DNA of 52,774 nt from Brevinematales bacterium (GTDB lineage: Bacteria; Spirochaetota; Brevinematia; Brevinematales; GWF1-51-8). The notes below the pieces were generated by a model, which saw only the letters and a program-made list of their open reading frames with translations, did no database searches and was not told the origin of the DNA. Shown piece after piece: positions 1 through 8,430 of the stretch. The stretch's first letter is position 1, and every line of letters starts with the position of its first letter. The translations under genes and the position numbers were made by a program. Location: contig JABLXV010000015.1 of NCBI GenBank assembly GCA_013177895.1, forward strand, positions 1 through 52,774, read 5' to 3'.

Positions 1-215
1 CGTCCCTTGATATCGTAAACTTTCGTGGGTATAGAGTACATGGAGTAGGTTTCGAGCGGTTTGATGTCGGATAATTCCTCGAACGAGATAATGATCTGCG
101 CGATAAAGTACCCCGATACGATGCCGATTAAAATCAGGAGCGCGAAAAATATCTTCTGCATCCGCTTCACCGGTACGTTTTTACGGGTGTTATATAAAAA
201 ACTCTTTATTCCCAT
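1..215 (-). CDS. Penicillin-binding protein 1A, N-terminal fragment (cut by window edge)
   Basis: This is the first ~71 codons of a bifunctional cell-wall synthase; the rest lies beyond base 1. The product starts MGIKSFLYNTRKN, has a basic stretch, then one membrane anchor at about residues 22-44, and reaches the sequence IPTKVYDIKGR. In class A PBPs (transglycosylase plus transpeptidase) a single N-terminal anchor is followed by exactly this kind of phrase (P-S/T-x-V-Y-D-x-x-G) just before the glycosyltransferase domain. The ATG at 213-215 is preceded by a GAGGG-like ribosome site and by a good promoter at 246-274. No catalytic residues are inside the window, so the PBP1A assignment rests on the anchor and this short motif. 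Confidence 0.6.
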   Translation of the reverse strand, partial: MGIKSFLYNTRKNVPVKRMQKIFFALLILIGIVSGYFIAQIIISFEELSDIKPLETYSMYSIPTKVYDIKG

Positions 216-245
216 GGGTTCCCTCACCAATTTTATATTCACATT

Positions 246-274
246 ATTATAATCCATTTCGATTCAAATATCAA
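246..274 (-). promoter_or_regulatory. Promoter for the PBP1A gene
   Basis: On the minus strand, TTGATA (269-274) and TATAAT (246-251) are separated by exactly 17 bases, about 30 bases upstream of the ATG at 215. This is close to the sigma70 consensus. Confidence 0.65.
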
Positions 275-580
275 GCGGTTAAAAGGAATTATAACAATAA
301 ATTCGGGGTTATCGGCAGAGAGATATTTATATTTTATTTATAGAATTATATAAGGGCGGTTCTAAAAACCCATTGGAGTCATATAAAAAAGACTTCTTCA
401 TTTCTTTCTGGGTTCGCAGCCTGTCCCCGAAGGACTTACCTGAGGGGGAAAGAAAGAACAGGTGAATTTGGTATCTTTGGAAGAGTTATTAGAACTCCCC
501 ATAAATAACTTCCTTATCCATATGGTAATTACTTTTCCATTCAAATTGGGGATTCCATACGCGATATTTATGACAATAAA
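275..580. other. Intergenic stretch between divergent promoters
   Basis: About 300 bases between the PBP1A and rpoZ promoters without a supported gene. The only structure seen is an inverted repeat, TTTCTTTC at 401-408 against GAAAGAAA at 448-455, enclosing a GC-richer segment (410-447). There is no T-run placed to make it a clear terminator. A 40-codon GTG frame (462-584) lacks a convincing ribosome site. Confidence 0.4.
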
Positions 581-609
581 TTGACTTTTTTCCGATAGTA
601 TAATAAAAT
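581..609 (+). promoter_or_regulatory. Promoter for rpoZ-miaA
   Basis: TTGACT (581-586), a 17-base spacer and TAAAAT (604-609), about 32 bases before the rpoZ start. Confidence 0.6.
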
Positions 610-641
610 AACAGACTGATGTTTTTATACGGAGGACTGAA

Positions 642-860
642 TTGGGAATTCCTTTGGACGAAATCCTCTCACTCGAGGGGAATAAATATGAGAAAACAGC
701 CGCGGTAATTAAGTATATCCGCTATTTAGCCCAGAAAAATGACGACCAGCTTGAAATTCCAGTCGGGCGTAACCGTAACGAAAAGCTGACGATTGTCGCT
801 ATGAACGATATCCTTCGCGGCAAGGTATCCTACGAGCTGGAAGCAATGCCGGATGAGTGA
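642..860 (+). CDS. rpoZ: DNA-directed RNA polymerase omega subunit
   Basis: A 72-residue protein matching the size and layout of omega, the small subunit that helps fold and assemble RNA polymerase around beta-prime. Near the N-terminus is GNKYEKTAAVIKYIRYLA, which corresponds to the family's N-K-[YF]-x-L-x-x-x-x-A-x-R helix. Near the C-terminus, KLTIVAMNDILRGKVSYE fits the family's 'K-P-[VI]-x-x-A-x-x-E-[IL]-x-x-G-K-[IV]' segment. Translation starts at a TTG five bases after GGAGGA (631-636). The gene overlaps miaA by 8 bases, so the two are translationally linked, a pairing common in bacterial genomes. The sequence is diverged, so the call rests on pattern, size and context. Confidence 0.75.
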   Translation: MGIPLDEILSLEGNKYEKTAAVIKYIRYLAQKNDDQLEIPVGRNRNEKLTIVAMNDILRGKVSYELEAMPDE

Positions 861-1776
861 TCCGGTTCCCTTACCAAAAATCATATCCATCATCGGCCCA
901 ACCGCATCGGGTAAGACCTCCATCGCTGTCGAAATAGCCTCCCGTTTTAACGGGGAAATTGTCTCGTGCGATTCCGTACAAATCTATCAAGAACTAAATA
1001 TCGGTTCCGCGAAACCGTCGACGGAAGAAATGCGCAGTATCCCGCATCATCTTATTAACATTCTATCCCCCGATACCGTTGTTGACGCATGGAAGTACAA
1101 GGAACTCGCCGAAACGGTAATCGGCGATATCCTGTCCCGTACTAAAATACCCTTTCTTACCGGCGGCACCGGAATGTACTTCAATTCGCTCTATTTCGGC
1201 ATGTTCGAAGGCGCGTCGAAAGACGAGGCTATCCGGGCGCGGATCATGCGGAGGATCGAAAAAGAGGGCTCCGGACCCGCGATAAATGAACTGAAAATGA
1301 TTGACCCGGAAATCGGCGATAAAATACTCCCCAACGATATCCGGCGGATTGTCCGCGCGCTGGAGGTCTATTATGTTACCGGTACTCCGATATCCAAACT
1401 GCACGAACTGAACCGCAGGATGGAGCTCGACTGGCTGATTATCGGGTTGAATCCCGACAGGAAAGCCCTGTACGAACGGATCAACGCGCGCGTGGATAAA
1501 ATGATAGAGCAGGGATTGATCGACGAGACCGCGATGCTGATGGAAAAGTACGGCGCGGACGCCCATTCGCTTCAGAGTATCGGATACCGTCACTGTGTCG
1601 ATTTCCTCGGCGGAAAAATCGGCCGCGATACGATGATTAAGATGACAAAGCAGGATACGCGTCATTACGCGAAACGCCAGTGGACGTGGTTTCGTAAAAT
1701 ACCCGCCGTCAGGTGGTTCGATCCCTCCCGGACGGACGCCATCGCGGAAACTGTCTCCTCATTTTTAAAAACCTGA
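853..1776 (+). CDS. miaA: tRNA dimethylallyltransferase
   Basis: Transfers the dimethylallyl group from DMAPP to N6 of adenosine-37 in tRNAs that read codons starting with U, which stabilises codon pairing. The 307-residue product has the family P-loop GPTASGKTS near residue 15, then SCDSVQIYQELNIGSAKPS and PHHLINILSP, the typical MiaA substrate-binding region, and GGTGMYF around residue 100. Close to the C-terminus, LQSIGYRHC and TRHYAKRQWTWFRK match the strongly conserved MiaA motifs (I-G-Y-K-E and T-R-[RQ]-[YF]-A-K-R-Q-x-T-W-F). Length is normal. The ATG sits inside the end of rpoZ. Confidence 0.97.
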   Translation: MSDPVPLPKIISIIGPTASGKTSIAVEIASRFNGEIVSCDSVQIYQELNIGSAKPSTEEMRSIPHHLINILSPDTVVDAWKYKELAETVIGDILSRTKIPFLTGGTGMYFNSLYFGMFEGASKDEAIRARIMRRIEKEGSGPAINELKMIDPEIGDKILPNDIRRIVRALEVYYVTGTPISKLHELNRRMELDWLIIGLNPDRKALYERINARVDKMIEQGLIDETAMLMEKYGADAHSLQSIGYRHCVDFLGGKIGRDTMIKMTKQDTRHYAKRQWTWFRKIPAVRWFDPSRTDAIAETVSSFLKT

Positions 1777-1783
1777 CGGTTTC

Positions 1784-1811
1784 TTGCGGTTTTATAAATT
1801 GATGCTAAAAT
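1784..1811 (+). promoter_or_regulatory. Possible promoter for the nucleotidyltransferase-like gene
   Basis: TTGCGG (1784-1789), a 16-base spacer and TAAAAT (1806-1811), just after miaA and 23 bases before the next start. Confidence 0.45.
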
Positions 1812-1834
1812 AACGGTCGAATTGGGAGGAATTC

Positions 1835-2830
1835 ATGAATATTGTCTTCTACCTGCATCCGCCTGTCGATCTCCGGCCTATTTATCCATCCCCTATACCG
1901 ATCGACCTGCTCAGTTTCCCAACCGGGACAGGGGAGAATGATAATATTTTCCGCATGAACTACGAGTTTTTCCGGGAGTTTTTCCCGGACGCCACCTTCT
2001 TCACCATCGACCCGTCGCCCAAACCTATTTTTTATAAAATGTTCGAAGATTTCAATATTCTGAACCTGCCGACGGAAATGCTGTTCCCGAAACTGTTTAT
2101 TTATTCGTCGTTTATCGTCGCGCATGAAATGAATACGTTCACGTTATTTTTCCCGTCCTACCTGAACATCAAACCGTTCGAGAAATTCGCATCCATCTTC
2201 CGCGACCTGGCGAGCGACAATATGCTGAATCAGGGCTTCACCTTCTTCGGTTCGTCGCAGGATAACGGTCACGAGGAGTATCTGATACCCGGCGATCTGG
2301 TAATGAAAAAACGTTCCGGCTCGTTTTTCGCCCTCGACCGCATCCTGATGCCGGGGAGTTATTCCCTCGAGAGGCAGAAAGACCCGAATCTGCGCGCCCT
2401 CGGCTCCGCGGGAATTTTCTGCTTTAACGTCGTCAAGCTGATGAAGTATTTTTCCGAGGCCTCGGAGGAGCTCCAGGAATTATTTTTCCTGCTGGTGGAT
2501 ACGTGGAAGGATAAACGAGCCATCAATACGGTTATCCGCGACGTAATCGGCGCGCTCGAGGACAAAAGTTTCCTGTCGATGATACCGAAGCTCGACGATG
2601 TCATGATCGCGCGTACCGACGCGGCTTTCCAGTTTATCCGGGGATTGGGCGATTTCCGTAAATATCTGCCCAGCGACGATAACGGGAATTTTATCGACGG
2701 CGACGTATTTCTCACACATGTAACGAATTCGCTGGTCATCAACCGCGGCAAACGCCAGATCAGCGTGGACGATATGAACAGTGTCTGCGTACTTGCCGAC
2801 GATAAGGACGTCCGTATCAAGGGAATATAA
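1835..2830 (+). CDS. Diverged mannose-1-phosphate guanylyltransferase-like protein
   Basis: A 331-residue soluble protein. The second half has features of sugar-nucleotide pyrophosphorylases: RALGSAGIFCFNVVKLMKYF (about residues 188-207) resembles the 'W-N-S-G-I-F-x-F' step of the ManC family. The C-terminal DDNGNFIDGDVFLTHVTNSL (from about residue 279) resembles that family's 'G-N-x-x-x-G-D-V-x-x-x-x-T-x-N-S' strands. Missing is the N-terminal G-G-x-G-T-R nucleotide/metal loop that defines active pyrophosphorylases, so it may be non-catalytic or have another role. It starts with MNIVFYLHPP after a strong GGGAGGAATTC ribosome site. It has its own candidate promoter, no signal peptide, and no sugar-pathway neighbours. 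Family is inferred; substrate is unknown. Confidence 0.4.
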   Translation: MNIVFYLHPPVDLRPIYPSPIPIDLLSFPTGTGENDNIFRMNYEFFREFFPDATFFTIDPSPKPIFYKMFEDFNILNLPTEMLFPKLFIYSSFIVAHEMNTFTLFFPSYLNIKPFEKFASIFRDLASDNMLNQGFTFFGSSQDNGHEEYLIPGDLVMKKRSGSFFALDRILMPGSYSLERQKDPNLRALGSAGIFCFNVVKLMKYFSEASEELQELFFLLVDTWKDKRAINTVIRDVIGALEDKSFLSMIPKLDDVMIARTDAAFQFIRGLGDFRKYLPSDDNGNFIDGDVFLTHVTNSLVINRGKRQISVDDMNSVCVLADDKDVRIKGI

Positions 2831-2857
2831 GCATCCCTGTGTACTCTACATCTTTAC

Positions 2858-2885
2858 TTGCGTTATTTCGTTTATTCAATAAAAT
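2858..2885 (+). promoter_or_regulatory. Promoter for the LCCL lipoprotein
   Basis: TTGCGT (2858-2863), a 16-base spacer and TAAAAT (2880-2885), 27 bases before the ATG at 2913. Confidence 0.5.
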
Positions 2886-2912
2886 AAATCTACCAAATTT
2901 CGGAGGATCAGT

Positions 2913-3278
2913 ATGAAAGGATTGATGAAGGTTTTTGTTTTCACGGTTATTTCGGTATTTCTCGCATCGTGCGTCCAGACGACTAAGATCGAATGGAATT
3001 CCAAGGGCAACGAGTACAAAGGAAAGATCGGAACTAAGGCGACTTTCACTGTTGACGGGGGCGGATCGGCTTCGAGCCTATGGGGAACCGATATCTATAC
3101 TATCGATTCATCTCTCGCGACCGCGGCTGTCCATGCCGGCGTAATCACCTTCGAGAAGGGCGGCACGTTTACCGTCGAATTCCTCGCCGGCCAGACCAAT
3201 TACACCGCATCCGACCGTAATGGAGTCTCATCCGGCAGTTGGGGCCCTTACGAAGCAAGTTTTTCTATAGTTAAGTAA
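2913..3278 (+). CDS. LCCL-domain lipoprotein
   Basis: A 121-residue predicted lipoprotein. The signal sequence MKGLMKVFVFTVISVFLASC ends in the lipobox L-A-S-C with the lipidated cysteine at residue 20. The rest is essentially one LCCL domain: SLWGTDIYTIDSSLATAAVH (about residues 54-73) followed by AGVITFEKGGTF matches the family's G-x-D-x-Y-T-x-D-S-x-[IL]-x-x-A-A-[IV]-H-A-G signature. A later segment, ASDRNGVSSGSWGPYEASF, matches its 'N-G-[IV]-x-S-x-x-[WY]-G' end. LCCL is a small extracellular fold best known from animal proteins such as cochlin; bacterial copies are typically exported and their ligand is unknown. A GGAGGATC ribosome site precedes the ATG, and the gene has its own promoter and terminator, so it is a single-gene unit. 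Confidence 0.82.
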   Translation: MKGLMKVFVFTVISVFLASCVQTTKIEWNSKGNEYKGKIGTKATFTVDGGGSASSLWGTDIYTIDSSLATAAVHAGVITFEKGGTFTVEFLAGQTNYTASDRNGVSSGSWGPYEASFSIVK

Positions 3279-3301
3279 TCGATCAGGGTTTATTGACATT
3301 C

Positions 3302-3338
3302 ATCCCCGAAGGACATCGTTCTTCGGGGATTTTTCTTT
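3302..3338 (+). terminator. Rho-independent terminator after the LCCL lipoprotein
   Basis: A perfect 10-bp stem, ATCCCCGAAG (3302-3311) with CTTCGGGGAT (3321-3330), a 9-base loop and a T-rich tail, 23 bases after the stop codon. Confidence 0.9.
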
Positions 3339-3453
3339 TACCGGGGGTAGAAGCAATCTATTTTTAACGTTTATAATGAGTTAGATAGACTGCTCACATC
3401 CTTCGTGTACTCGCGGTGACAGGAAAAACCCCCTTTTGAGACAGCCCCATTTT

Positions 3454-4446
3454 TTATCTTGGGTTGTCTTTCAGAGACAGCGAAACCAGCACCTGCCCGT
3501 GGTCGGACTGCCATTCGGGAATATCCTCCTTGGTCAGCGTCCGGTCGATCACATGATCGTTGAAGAGACGCATGTATTCCACATTCCCGATGCAATTAGG
3601 GTTCGAACGGATAAACTCCTGCGATACGAAAATATGATCCAGCACCTCGTAACTTCCGTTGTAAATATGCGTAAAATAAACGTCGCGGCTGCTTTGGCGC
3701 AGCTGGTATTCGTAGGTACTATAGAGAAGCTGGTCCCATATGGCTTTTTTCGCATCGTCGGGAAATGTTTCCAGCGGAGAGTCCCCGGAGATAATGCTCG
3801 TGGTCACGCTGGTCAGATAATCGTTCAGGTCGCCGAACAGCAGCATGGGTATGGAATTATCACGGATATCGCTCAGAATAAGATGCCGGAGCGCGAGAGC
3901 CTCCGCCGCCCGTATCACAAGAGCGCGGGCTTTCCCGGTAGCGTAATCGGCTTCCGATGCGGGAGTGCTGACCTGCATGCCGTCGAAAAACGGACGCTTG
4001 GACTTCATGTGCACGATATAAACGGATACTTTTATCCCGATGGGAAGCTCGACCTTCGTCCTGACGACCGGATGATGGAAATTTCTGATAGGAAAGGGGG
4101 CGTTGCTGCCGAATGAAAGGATCGCTTCTGCGGGGAACGCTGTTATCGTGCGGGTGTCTGATAACGGAAAGCGGGATAGGATCGCGGTACGGGGGATTTC
4201 CCCGCCGCAATCGGCGGTATAGAGGAAGGGCTTCCGGTACTCGCCGGACAGTTCGACAGCGCGAACCAGCGCCTCGTGCTCGAAAACCTCCTGAAACCCG
4301 ACGATATCCGCGCCCATCAGCTTGAGCCGTTCGCCCATCCACCCGGTCTTTTTATCATATTCATCACTCGCTACGGTTCTCCCGTACACTTTCGTGCCGG
4401 GCATCGCGAGATTGCGGACGTTGAAATTTGCGAGCTTGAGCTTCAT
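3454..4446 (-). CDS. Endonuclease/exonuclease/phosphatase family protein
   Basis: A 330-residue metal-dependent phosphoesterase of the EEP fold (DNase I / AP endonuclease / sphingomyelinase superfamily). Family motifs occur in order: KLANFNVRNL at the N-terminus (metal/phosphate Asn), IVGFQEVFE (catalytic Glu), IVHMKSKRP in the middle, LLFGDLNDY (the G-D-x-N pair), LDHIFVS, and the C-terminal SDHGQV with the catalytic Asp-His. No signal peptide is visible, so it is probably cytosolic. It is the last gene of the four-gene minus operon, starting one base after the mutS2 stop. The motifs do not reveal whether the substrate is DNA, lipid or another phosphodiester. Confidence 0.87.
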   Translation of the reverse strand: MKLKLANFNVRNLAMPGTKVYGRTVASDEYDKKTGWMGERLKLMGADIVGFQEVFEHEALVRAVELSGEYRKPFLYTADCGGEIPRTAILSRFPLSDTRTITAFPAEAILSFGSNAPFPIRNFHHPVVRTKVELPIGIKVSVYIVHMKSKRPFFDGMQVSTPASEADYATGKARALVIRAAEALALRHLILSDIRDNSIPMLLFGDLNDYLTSVTTSIISGDSPLETFPDDAKKAIWDQLLYSTYEYQLRQSSRDVYFTHIYNGSYEVLDHIFVSQEFIRSNPNCIGNVEYMRLFNDHVIDRTLTKEDIPEWQSDHGQVLVSLSLKDNPR

Positions 4447-4447
4447 G

Positions 4448-6796
4448 CTAACCCCCTTTCAATGTTACTATCGTCTTACCCTGGCCGCCTTCTTCAGGCT
4501 TCGCGTAACGGATATTCTCGACCATCGGCAGGCTCTGGAGATATTCCCAGATCGCCCTGCGGAGGATACCTTCGCCCTTCCCGTGGATGACCTCGAACTC
4601 GCGGACGCCCTGCACCCATGCCACATCGACATTATTTTCGATCATTTTCAACGCTTCATCGGTACGTTCCCCGCGCACGTCGAGGATGATCTCCAGACGG
4701 GGCAGGTCGCGGGAGTGGGTGAACATCGGGGCGGAGGATTTCCCTATCTCCGGAATATAGAGTTCGTCCCGTTCGGCAGTCACCGATACGATACCGATGC
4801 GGATTTTTACCTTATCGCCGATAATTTCCTCGACAATCCCGTCCTTTTCAAAACTCCGCACGTACACGGTCATCCCGGGGGATATAGCGCCGACAGGCTT
4901 TTTTACCTTTCGGAGCATCTCCGATTCCGATGCGTCGAGGTACTTTTTTGCTTCTTCGGCGAGCCCCACAGCGTCCTTGACCGTGACGCGCGCGGCGGGT
5001 TCGTCCGGCTTCACCTTCTTCAGCGAGCCCTTCGCCGTCGCGAGCTCTTTCAGCAGGCCGTCGAGCTCGCTTTTCAGCGCGGCGATACCCTTTATCTCAA
5101 GCTGTTCCTTTTCTTTCCGCAGGTTCTCGATAATCTTCGCCTGCTCGTTCTTCAGGAGTTCCACTTCTTTTAGTTTATTGCGAAGCTCGCTGTTCCGAAG
5201 GATCACCTCGTTACGCTCGGTTTCGATATTACGGATGAGCTTCTCGCTCTCGGTAAAATGCTCCTTCAGGTAAGTTTCCGCGTTCCCGATAATCCGGTCG
5301 TCCATCCCGAAACGCTGCGCGATTTTCAGCGCGAAACTGTTTCCCGGACTGCCGACGAAAAGGTGATAGAGGGGTTTCAGGTTCTTCTCGTCGAATTCGA
5401 CGAATGCGTTGTAGACCCGTTTATCCTTGAAACCGATCTCCTTGATACCCTGGTAATGCGTGGTGACAATAAACCGCGCGCCGCGGTCGAGTATCGATGT
5501 GATAATTTCGCGCCCCAGCGCTTCGCCTTCCTTAGGCTCGGTCGCGCTGGTGATTTCGTCTATCAGTATGAGGGAATTTTCGTCACACTCCCGCATGATT
5601 TTCACGAGGTTGACGATATGGCCGGAGAAGGTGGATAGATTGCGGGTGATGCTCTGCTCGTCGCCGATTTCCGCCATCACCTTTCCGAATATGCCGATTT
5701 CCGAATCGTCCGACGCGGTAATCGGTATGCCCGAGAGCGCCATGAGGGTTAAAAGCCCGACTGTTTTCAGCGCGACTGTCTTTCCGCCCGCGTTCGGCCC
5801 GGATATGACGAGTCCCTGGTAATCCTTTCCCACCTCGATATCGATGGGTACGAGGTCGTTATTTTTGCTCAGGAGGGGATGGAACGCCCGCCGGAGGACG
5901 ACCCGTTTATCGTCGACAATCTCGGGGAACCCGCAATGGTATTCTATCGCGAAACGCGCCTTGACGGTCACGAACTCGAGCAGGCCAAGCAGGCGGTCGA
6001 TTTCCGCGATATCGGCGGCAAATTCGCCGATTTGCACGGTGAGTTCGCGGAGGATACGGCGTATCTCGGCGGCTTCCTCCTCGTCGATACCCATCATCTC
6101 GTTATTCAGTACGACGACCGATTCCGGCTCGATAAAGACGGTTTCGCCGCTCTTCGAGAACGAATGCACGATGCAGTTGACCCTGTTTTTATAGGCGGTC
6201 TTGACCGGTATAACGTATCTGCCTTCCCTGAAAGTGATGATACGTTCCTGCATACCGTCGCGGAGGCTTTCGTGCTCCATCGTGCGCATCAGCATCCCGT
6301 GTATCTGTCCGCGAATATTCTTCTTACGCCCGCGGATTCTCGCGAGTTCCGGGGAGGCTTTATCGGATACGGAACCGTTGGAATCGAATATACGGTCGAA
6401 CTGCCGTAAAAGCAGGACGGGGATATTCGCCTGGCCGGCGGATTGCCATAAAAGAGGATATTTCTCCGCGAGGGGTTTCATCGTATCGTAATTGGACTGA
6501 TAAATTTCGAGGACGCGCTTGATTTCGAGTATTTCATCCGCGCCGAGCACGAAGCCCTGCTTGACCGCGGCCTCGAGAAAATCCCCGATCTCGGAAGTCT
6601 CGTCGAAATGGAACCCGGTCTCATGGATGATAAAATCGCGCGCTTCCGATGTAATACTCATTTCACGGCGGATTTTTTCTATATCGTCCATTATTTTTAT
6701 ATTTTCAAGAAGGTTCATGCCCTGCGCGGTTTTAAAATAAGCGCCGAGAAGAGACAGGACTTTATCGTATTCGAGAATGGAAAGATAATATTTCAA
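4448..6796 (-). CDS. mutS2: MutS2 family ATPase with Smr domain
   Basis: A 782-residue MutS2, a relative of the mismatch protein MutS but without its mismatch-recognition domain. Family members suppress homologous recombination and, in Bacillus, split collided ribosomes (also called RqcU). The core ATPase has Walker A GPNAGGKT at residues 333-340, followed by SLILIDEITSATEP (Walker B). After it comes a long charged coiled coil (about 510-610). The C-terminal Smr nuclease-like domain starts at about residue 707, with ILDVRGERTDEAL and later FEVIHGKGEGILR carrying the H-G-x-G motif. The ATG overlaps the upstream glycosyltransferase stop by 4 bases. Length and domain order are normal. Confidence 0.96.
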   Translation of the reverse strand: MKYYLSILEYDKVLSLLGAYFKTAQGMNLLENIKIMDDIEKIRREMSITSEARDFIIHETGFHFDETSEIGDFLEAAVKQGFVLGADEILEIKRVLEIYQSNYDTMKPLAEKYPLLWQSAGQANIPVLLLRQFDRIFDSNGSVSDKASPELARIRGRKKNIRGQIHGMLMRTMEHESLRDGMQERIITFREGRYVIPVKTAYKNRVNCIVHSFSKSGETVFIEPESVVVLNNEMMGIDEEEAAEIRRILRELTVQIGEFAADIAEIDRLLGLLEFVTVKARFAIEYHCGFPEIVDDKRVVLRRAFHPLLSKNNDLVPIDIEVGKDYQGLVISGPNAGGKTVALKTVGLLTLMALSGIPITASDDSEIGIFGKVMAEIGDEQSITRNLSTFSGHIVNLVKIMRECDENSLILIDEITSATEPKEGEALGREIITSILDRGARFIVTTHYQGIKEIGFKDKRVYNAFVEFDEKNLKPLYHLFVGSPGNSFALKIAQRFGMDDRIIGNAETYLKEHFTESEKLIRNIETERNEVILRNSELRNKLKEVELLKNEQAKIIENLRKEKEQLEIKGIAALKSELDGLLKELATAKGSLKKVKPDEPAARVTVKDAVGLAEEAKKYLDASESEMLRKVKKPVGAISPGMTVYVRSFEKDGIVEEIIGDKVKIRIGIVSVTAERDELYIPEIGKSSAPMFTHSRDLPRLEIILDVRGERTDEALKMIENNVDVAWVQGVREFEVIHGKGEGILRRAIWEYLQSLPMVENIRYAKPEEGGQGKTIVTLKGG

Positions 6797-7920
6797 CCTT
6801 CTGATCTCCCGCGATATCCGCCGATAACCCGTTCCGTGATCTCGTAAAACTCCATCGCGGTATTCTCCCAGCTGAAACGGGATGCCCAGATGACCGCGTT
6901 TTTCGACATCTTGTCGCGGAGAGACGGATCGGCGAAAAGCTCCATAATCTTTTCCGCCATCAGGTCGATACGACCGTTATCGATCAAATATCCGGAATAC
7001 CCGTCGGAAATTGAATCGACCAGACCCTCGACGCGGTATCCCACTACCGGAAGCCCCGCCGCGCTCGATTCCATGACAGTCAAGCCCCATCCTTCTTTCT
7101 CCGACGCTATCGCGTATACCCACGAGCGCGCCATCAATTCGAATTTTTTATTTTCGTCGACAAACCCGAAAAACGTCACTTTATCGGCGATACCGAGGGA
7201 TACGCAAAGTTGTTTCAGATTATCCTCGCGATCGCCCTTACCCGCGATCCATAGTTTCGCGTCGGGATATTTACTCAGGGTTTCGCGGAATGCGCGGATA
7301 ATGTGATCGACGCGTTTATATTTTTTTAACCGCCCGAAGTAGAATAAAGTAGGCGCGGCTTCTTTCGGGAAATCCATATTTCCGCGTATCTCGTCGAATG
7401 TCAGCCCGGTAAAAGATAAAATGGTATTCTCGAAGCGGAAGTTTTGCTTCAGCGCGTCGAAATTACTCTGTGAGACGCATAGAGTGGGGATATTCCGGTA
7501 CATTTTCAGGAAATGCCGTTCCAAGAGGTAGACATAGAGCGCCATAGGAAAAAACAGCTCGTTGAACATACTTTTCCCGTGGACGTGATGATGGATCGCG
7601 AGATAGGGGATATCCCCGATATAACGGTGCGCGGCATGGGGGATTTTGGATATATCGTCGATCACGAAATCGTAGCCGTTATGGGCAAACCGTTTCAGCC
7701 AGTGTTTCTTGAATGTGAAATTGAACCGGAAATTATCCGGGATACGGATGACATGATACCCGTTGATGTCTTCTTCGGGGATACATCCGGGGTATTCCGC
7801 GGCGACAAAATCTACCTGCCAATCGGCAGGTTTCCGTTTAAGGATTTCATCGATATGGATTTCCGCGCCGCCAGCCTCGGGATTTTTTATATCGCGCCAA
7901 TTAATCACGAGAACTTTCAT
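6793..7920 (-). CDS. GT4-family glycosyltransferase
   Basis: A 375-residue cytoplasmic glycosyltransferase of the GT-B fold. The N-terminal half starts MKVLVINWRDIKNPEAGGAE, the acceptor-side glycine-rich beginning seen in GT4 proteins. The C-terminal half has LFYFGRLKKYKRVDHIIRAF (donor-domain start), LWIAGKGDRE, VTFFGFV, and EKEGWGLTVMESSAAGLPVV, the E-x-x-x-x-x-x-x-E nucleotide-sugar motif. It probably adds a sugar to a surface polysaccharide or glycolipid; neither donor nor acceptor can be read from the sequence. It lies between the small exported protein (9-base gap) and mutS2 (4-base overlap) in one operon. Confidence 0.9.
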   Translation of the reverse strand: MKVLVINWRDIKNPEAGGAEIHIDEILKRKPADWQVDFVAAEYPGCIPEEDINGYHVIRIPDNFRFNFTFKKHWLKRFAHNGYDFVIDDISKIPHAAHRYIGDIPYLAIHHHVHGKSMFNELFFPMALYVYLLERHFLKMYRNIPTLCVSQSNFDALKQNFRFENTILSFTGLTFDEIRGNMDFPKEAAPTLFYFGRLKKYKRVDHIIRAFRETLSKYPDAKLWIAGKGDREDNLKQLCVSLGIADKVTFFGFVDENKKFELMARSWVYAIASEKEGWGLTVMESSAAGLPVVGYRVEGLVDSISDGYSGYLIDNGRIDLMAEKIMELFADPSLRDKMSKNAVIWASRFSWENTAMEFYEITERVIGGYRGRSEG

Positions 7921-7929
7921 AGATTTTTC

Positions 7930-8400
7930 CTAAAATGATGCACGGATAAGATTAAATCCGAATTGAATTTCCGGCTGGGACTTTTCATCATACATAGGGA
8001 CTTTTTGTACGTTAATGAAGAACATATCCTGAAACGCCACATAAAGGGGTATCATGAGTGTATTGAGGTAAATATAATTCCAGTCGACGGTCGTCAACGT
8101 GGCATCGCCTTTTAAATTCATATTGGCGATCTGGAGGATATTAAGCGTCAGATAAAATGTAATAGGGATAGCGACAAAGAAAACGATATCGAAACGCCTG
8201 ATAACGGACTCCTCGGGAGTAAACTCGATTTTACCGGTCTTCAGGTAAGTTTTTGGTATTTCCGGCTCCTGCACATCGTAATGGGGCACATTGGTAACCG
8301 ATTGAAGATTAGTCAGTTTATCGAGATCGATGGTGAGATAAGCGTAACTATTTACAGTAGAAAGAAATATAAATAATACTAATAATATCCTGAATATCAC
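7930..8400 (-). CDS. Small exported or membrane protein of unknown function
   Basis: I do not recognise this protein (156 residues with the chosen start). It opens with a signal-peptide-like segment, IFRILLVLFIFLSTVNSYA, and has a second hydrophobic stretch, FDIVFFVAIPITFYLTLNIL, near the middle. The C-terminal half, rich in aromatic residues and ending in ASF, could form membrane beta-strands. I chose the GTG at 8400 because CGGAG lies 8 bases upstream and the best promoter (8431-8459) starts transcription just before it. A longer frame from an ATG at 8472 begins upstream of that promoter and has no ribosome site. It is the first gene of the operon with the glycosyltransferase, mutS2 and EEP genes. 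Confidence 0.6.
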   Translation of the reverse strand: MIFRILLVLFIFLSTVNSYAYLTIDLDKLTNLQSVTNVPHYDVQEPEIPKTYLKTGKIEFTPEESVIRRFDIVFFVAIPITFYLTLNILQIANMNLKGDATLTTVDWNYIYLNTLMIPLYVAFQDMFFINVQKVPMYDEKSQPEIQFGFNLIRASF

Positions 8401-8430
8401 GTTAGTAACTCCGGCGAAATTTTTCAATAC

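Noticed and set aside
462-584. A 40-codon GTG frame before rpoZ
   Set aside because: No convincing ribosome site, and its 3' end runs into the rpoZ promoter.
1063-1665. Long open frames opposite real genes (for example opposite miaA, mutS2, hydF, the P-type ATPase and the giant outer-membrane gene)
   Set aside because: They lack ribosome sites and family motifs and mirror strongly supported genes; they arise from codon bias.
425-3313. Shared word TCCCCGAAGGA at about 424 and 3303 as a mobile repeat
   Set aside because: Only ~11 bases are shared; at 3302 it is simply one arm of a terminator.
3339-3453. A degenerate repeat or terminator after the EEP gene
   Set aside because: An imperfect pairing (AGACA..CCC with GGG..TGTCT) exists near 3440-3475, but the stem is too interrupted to call.
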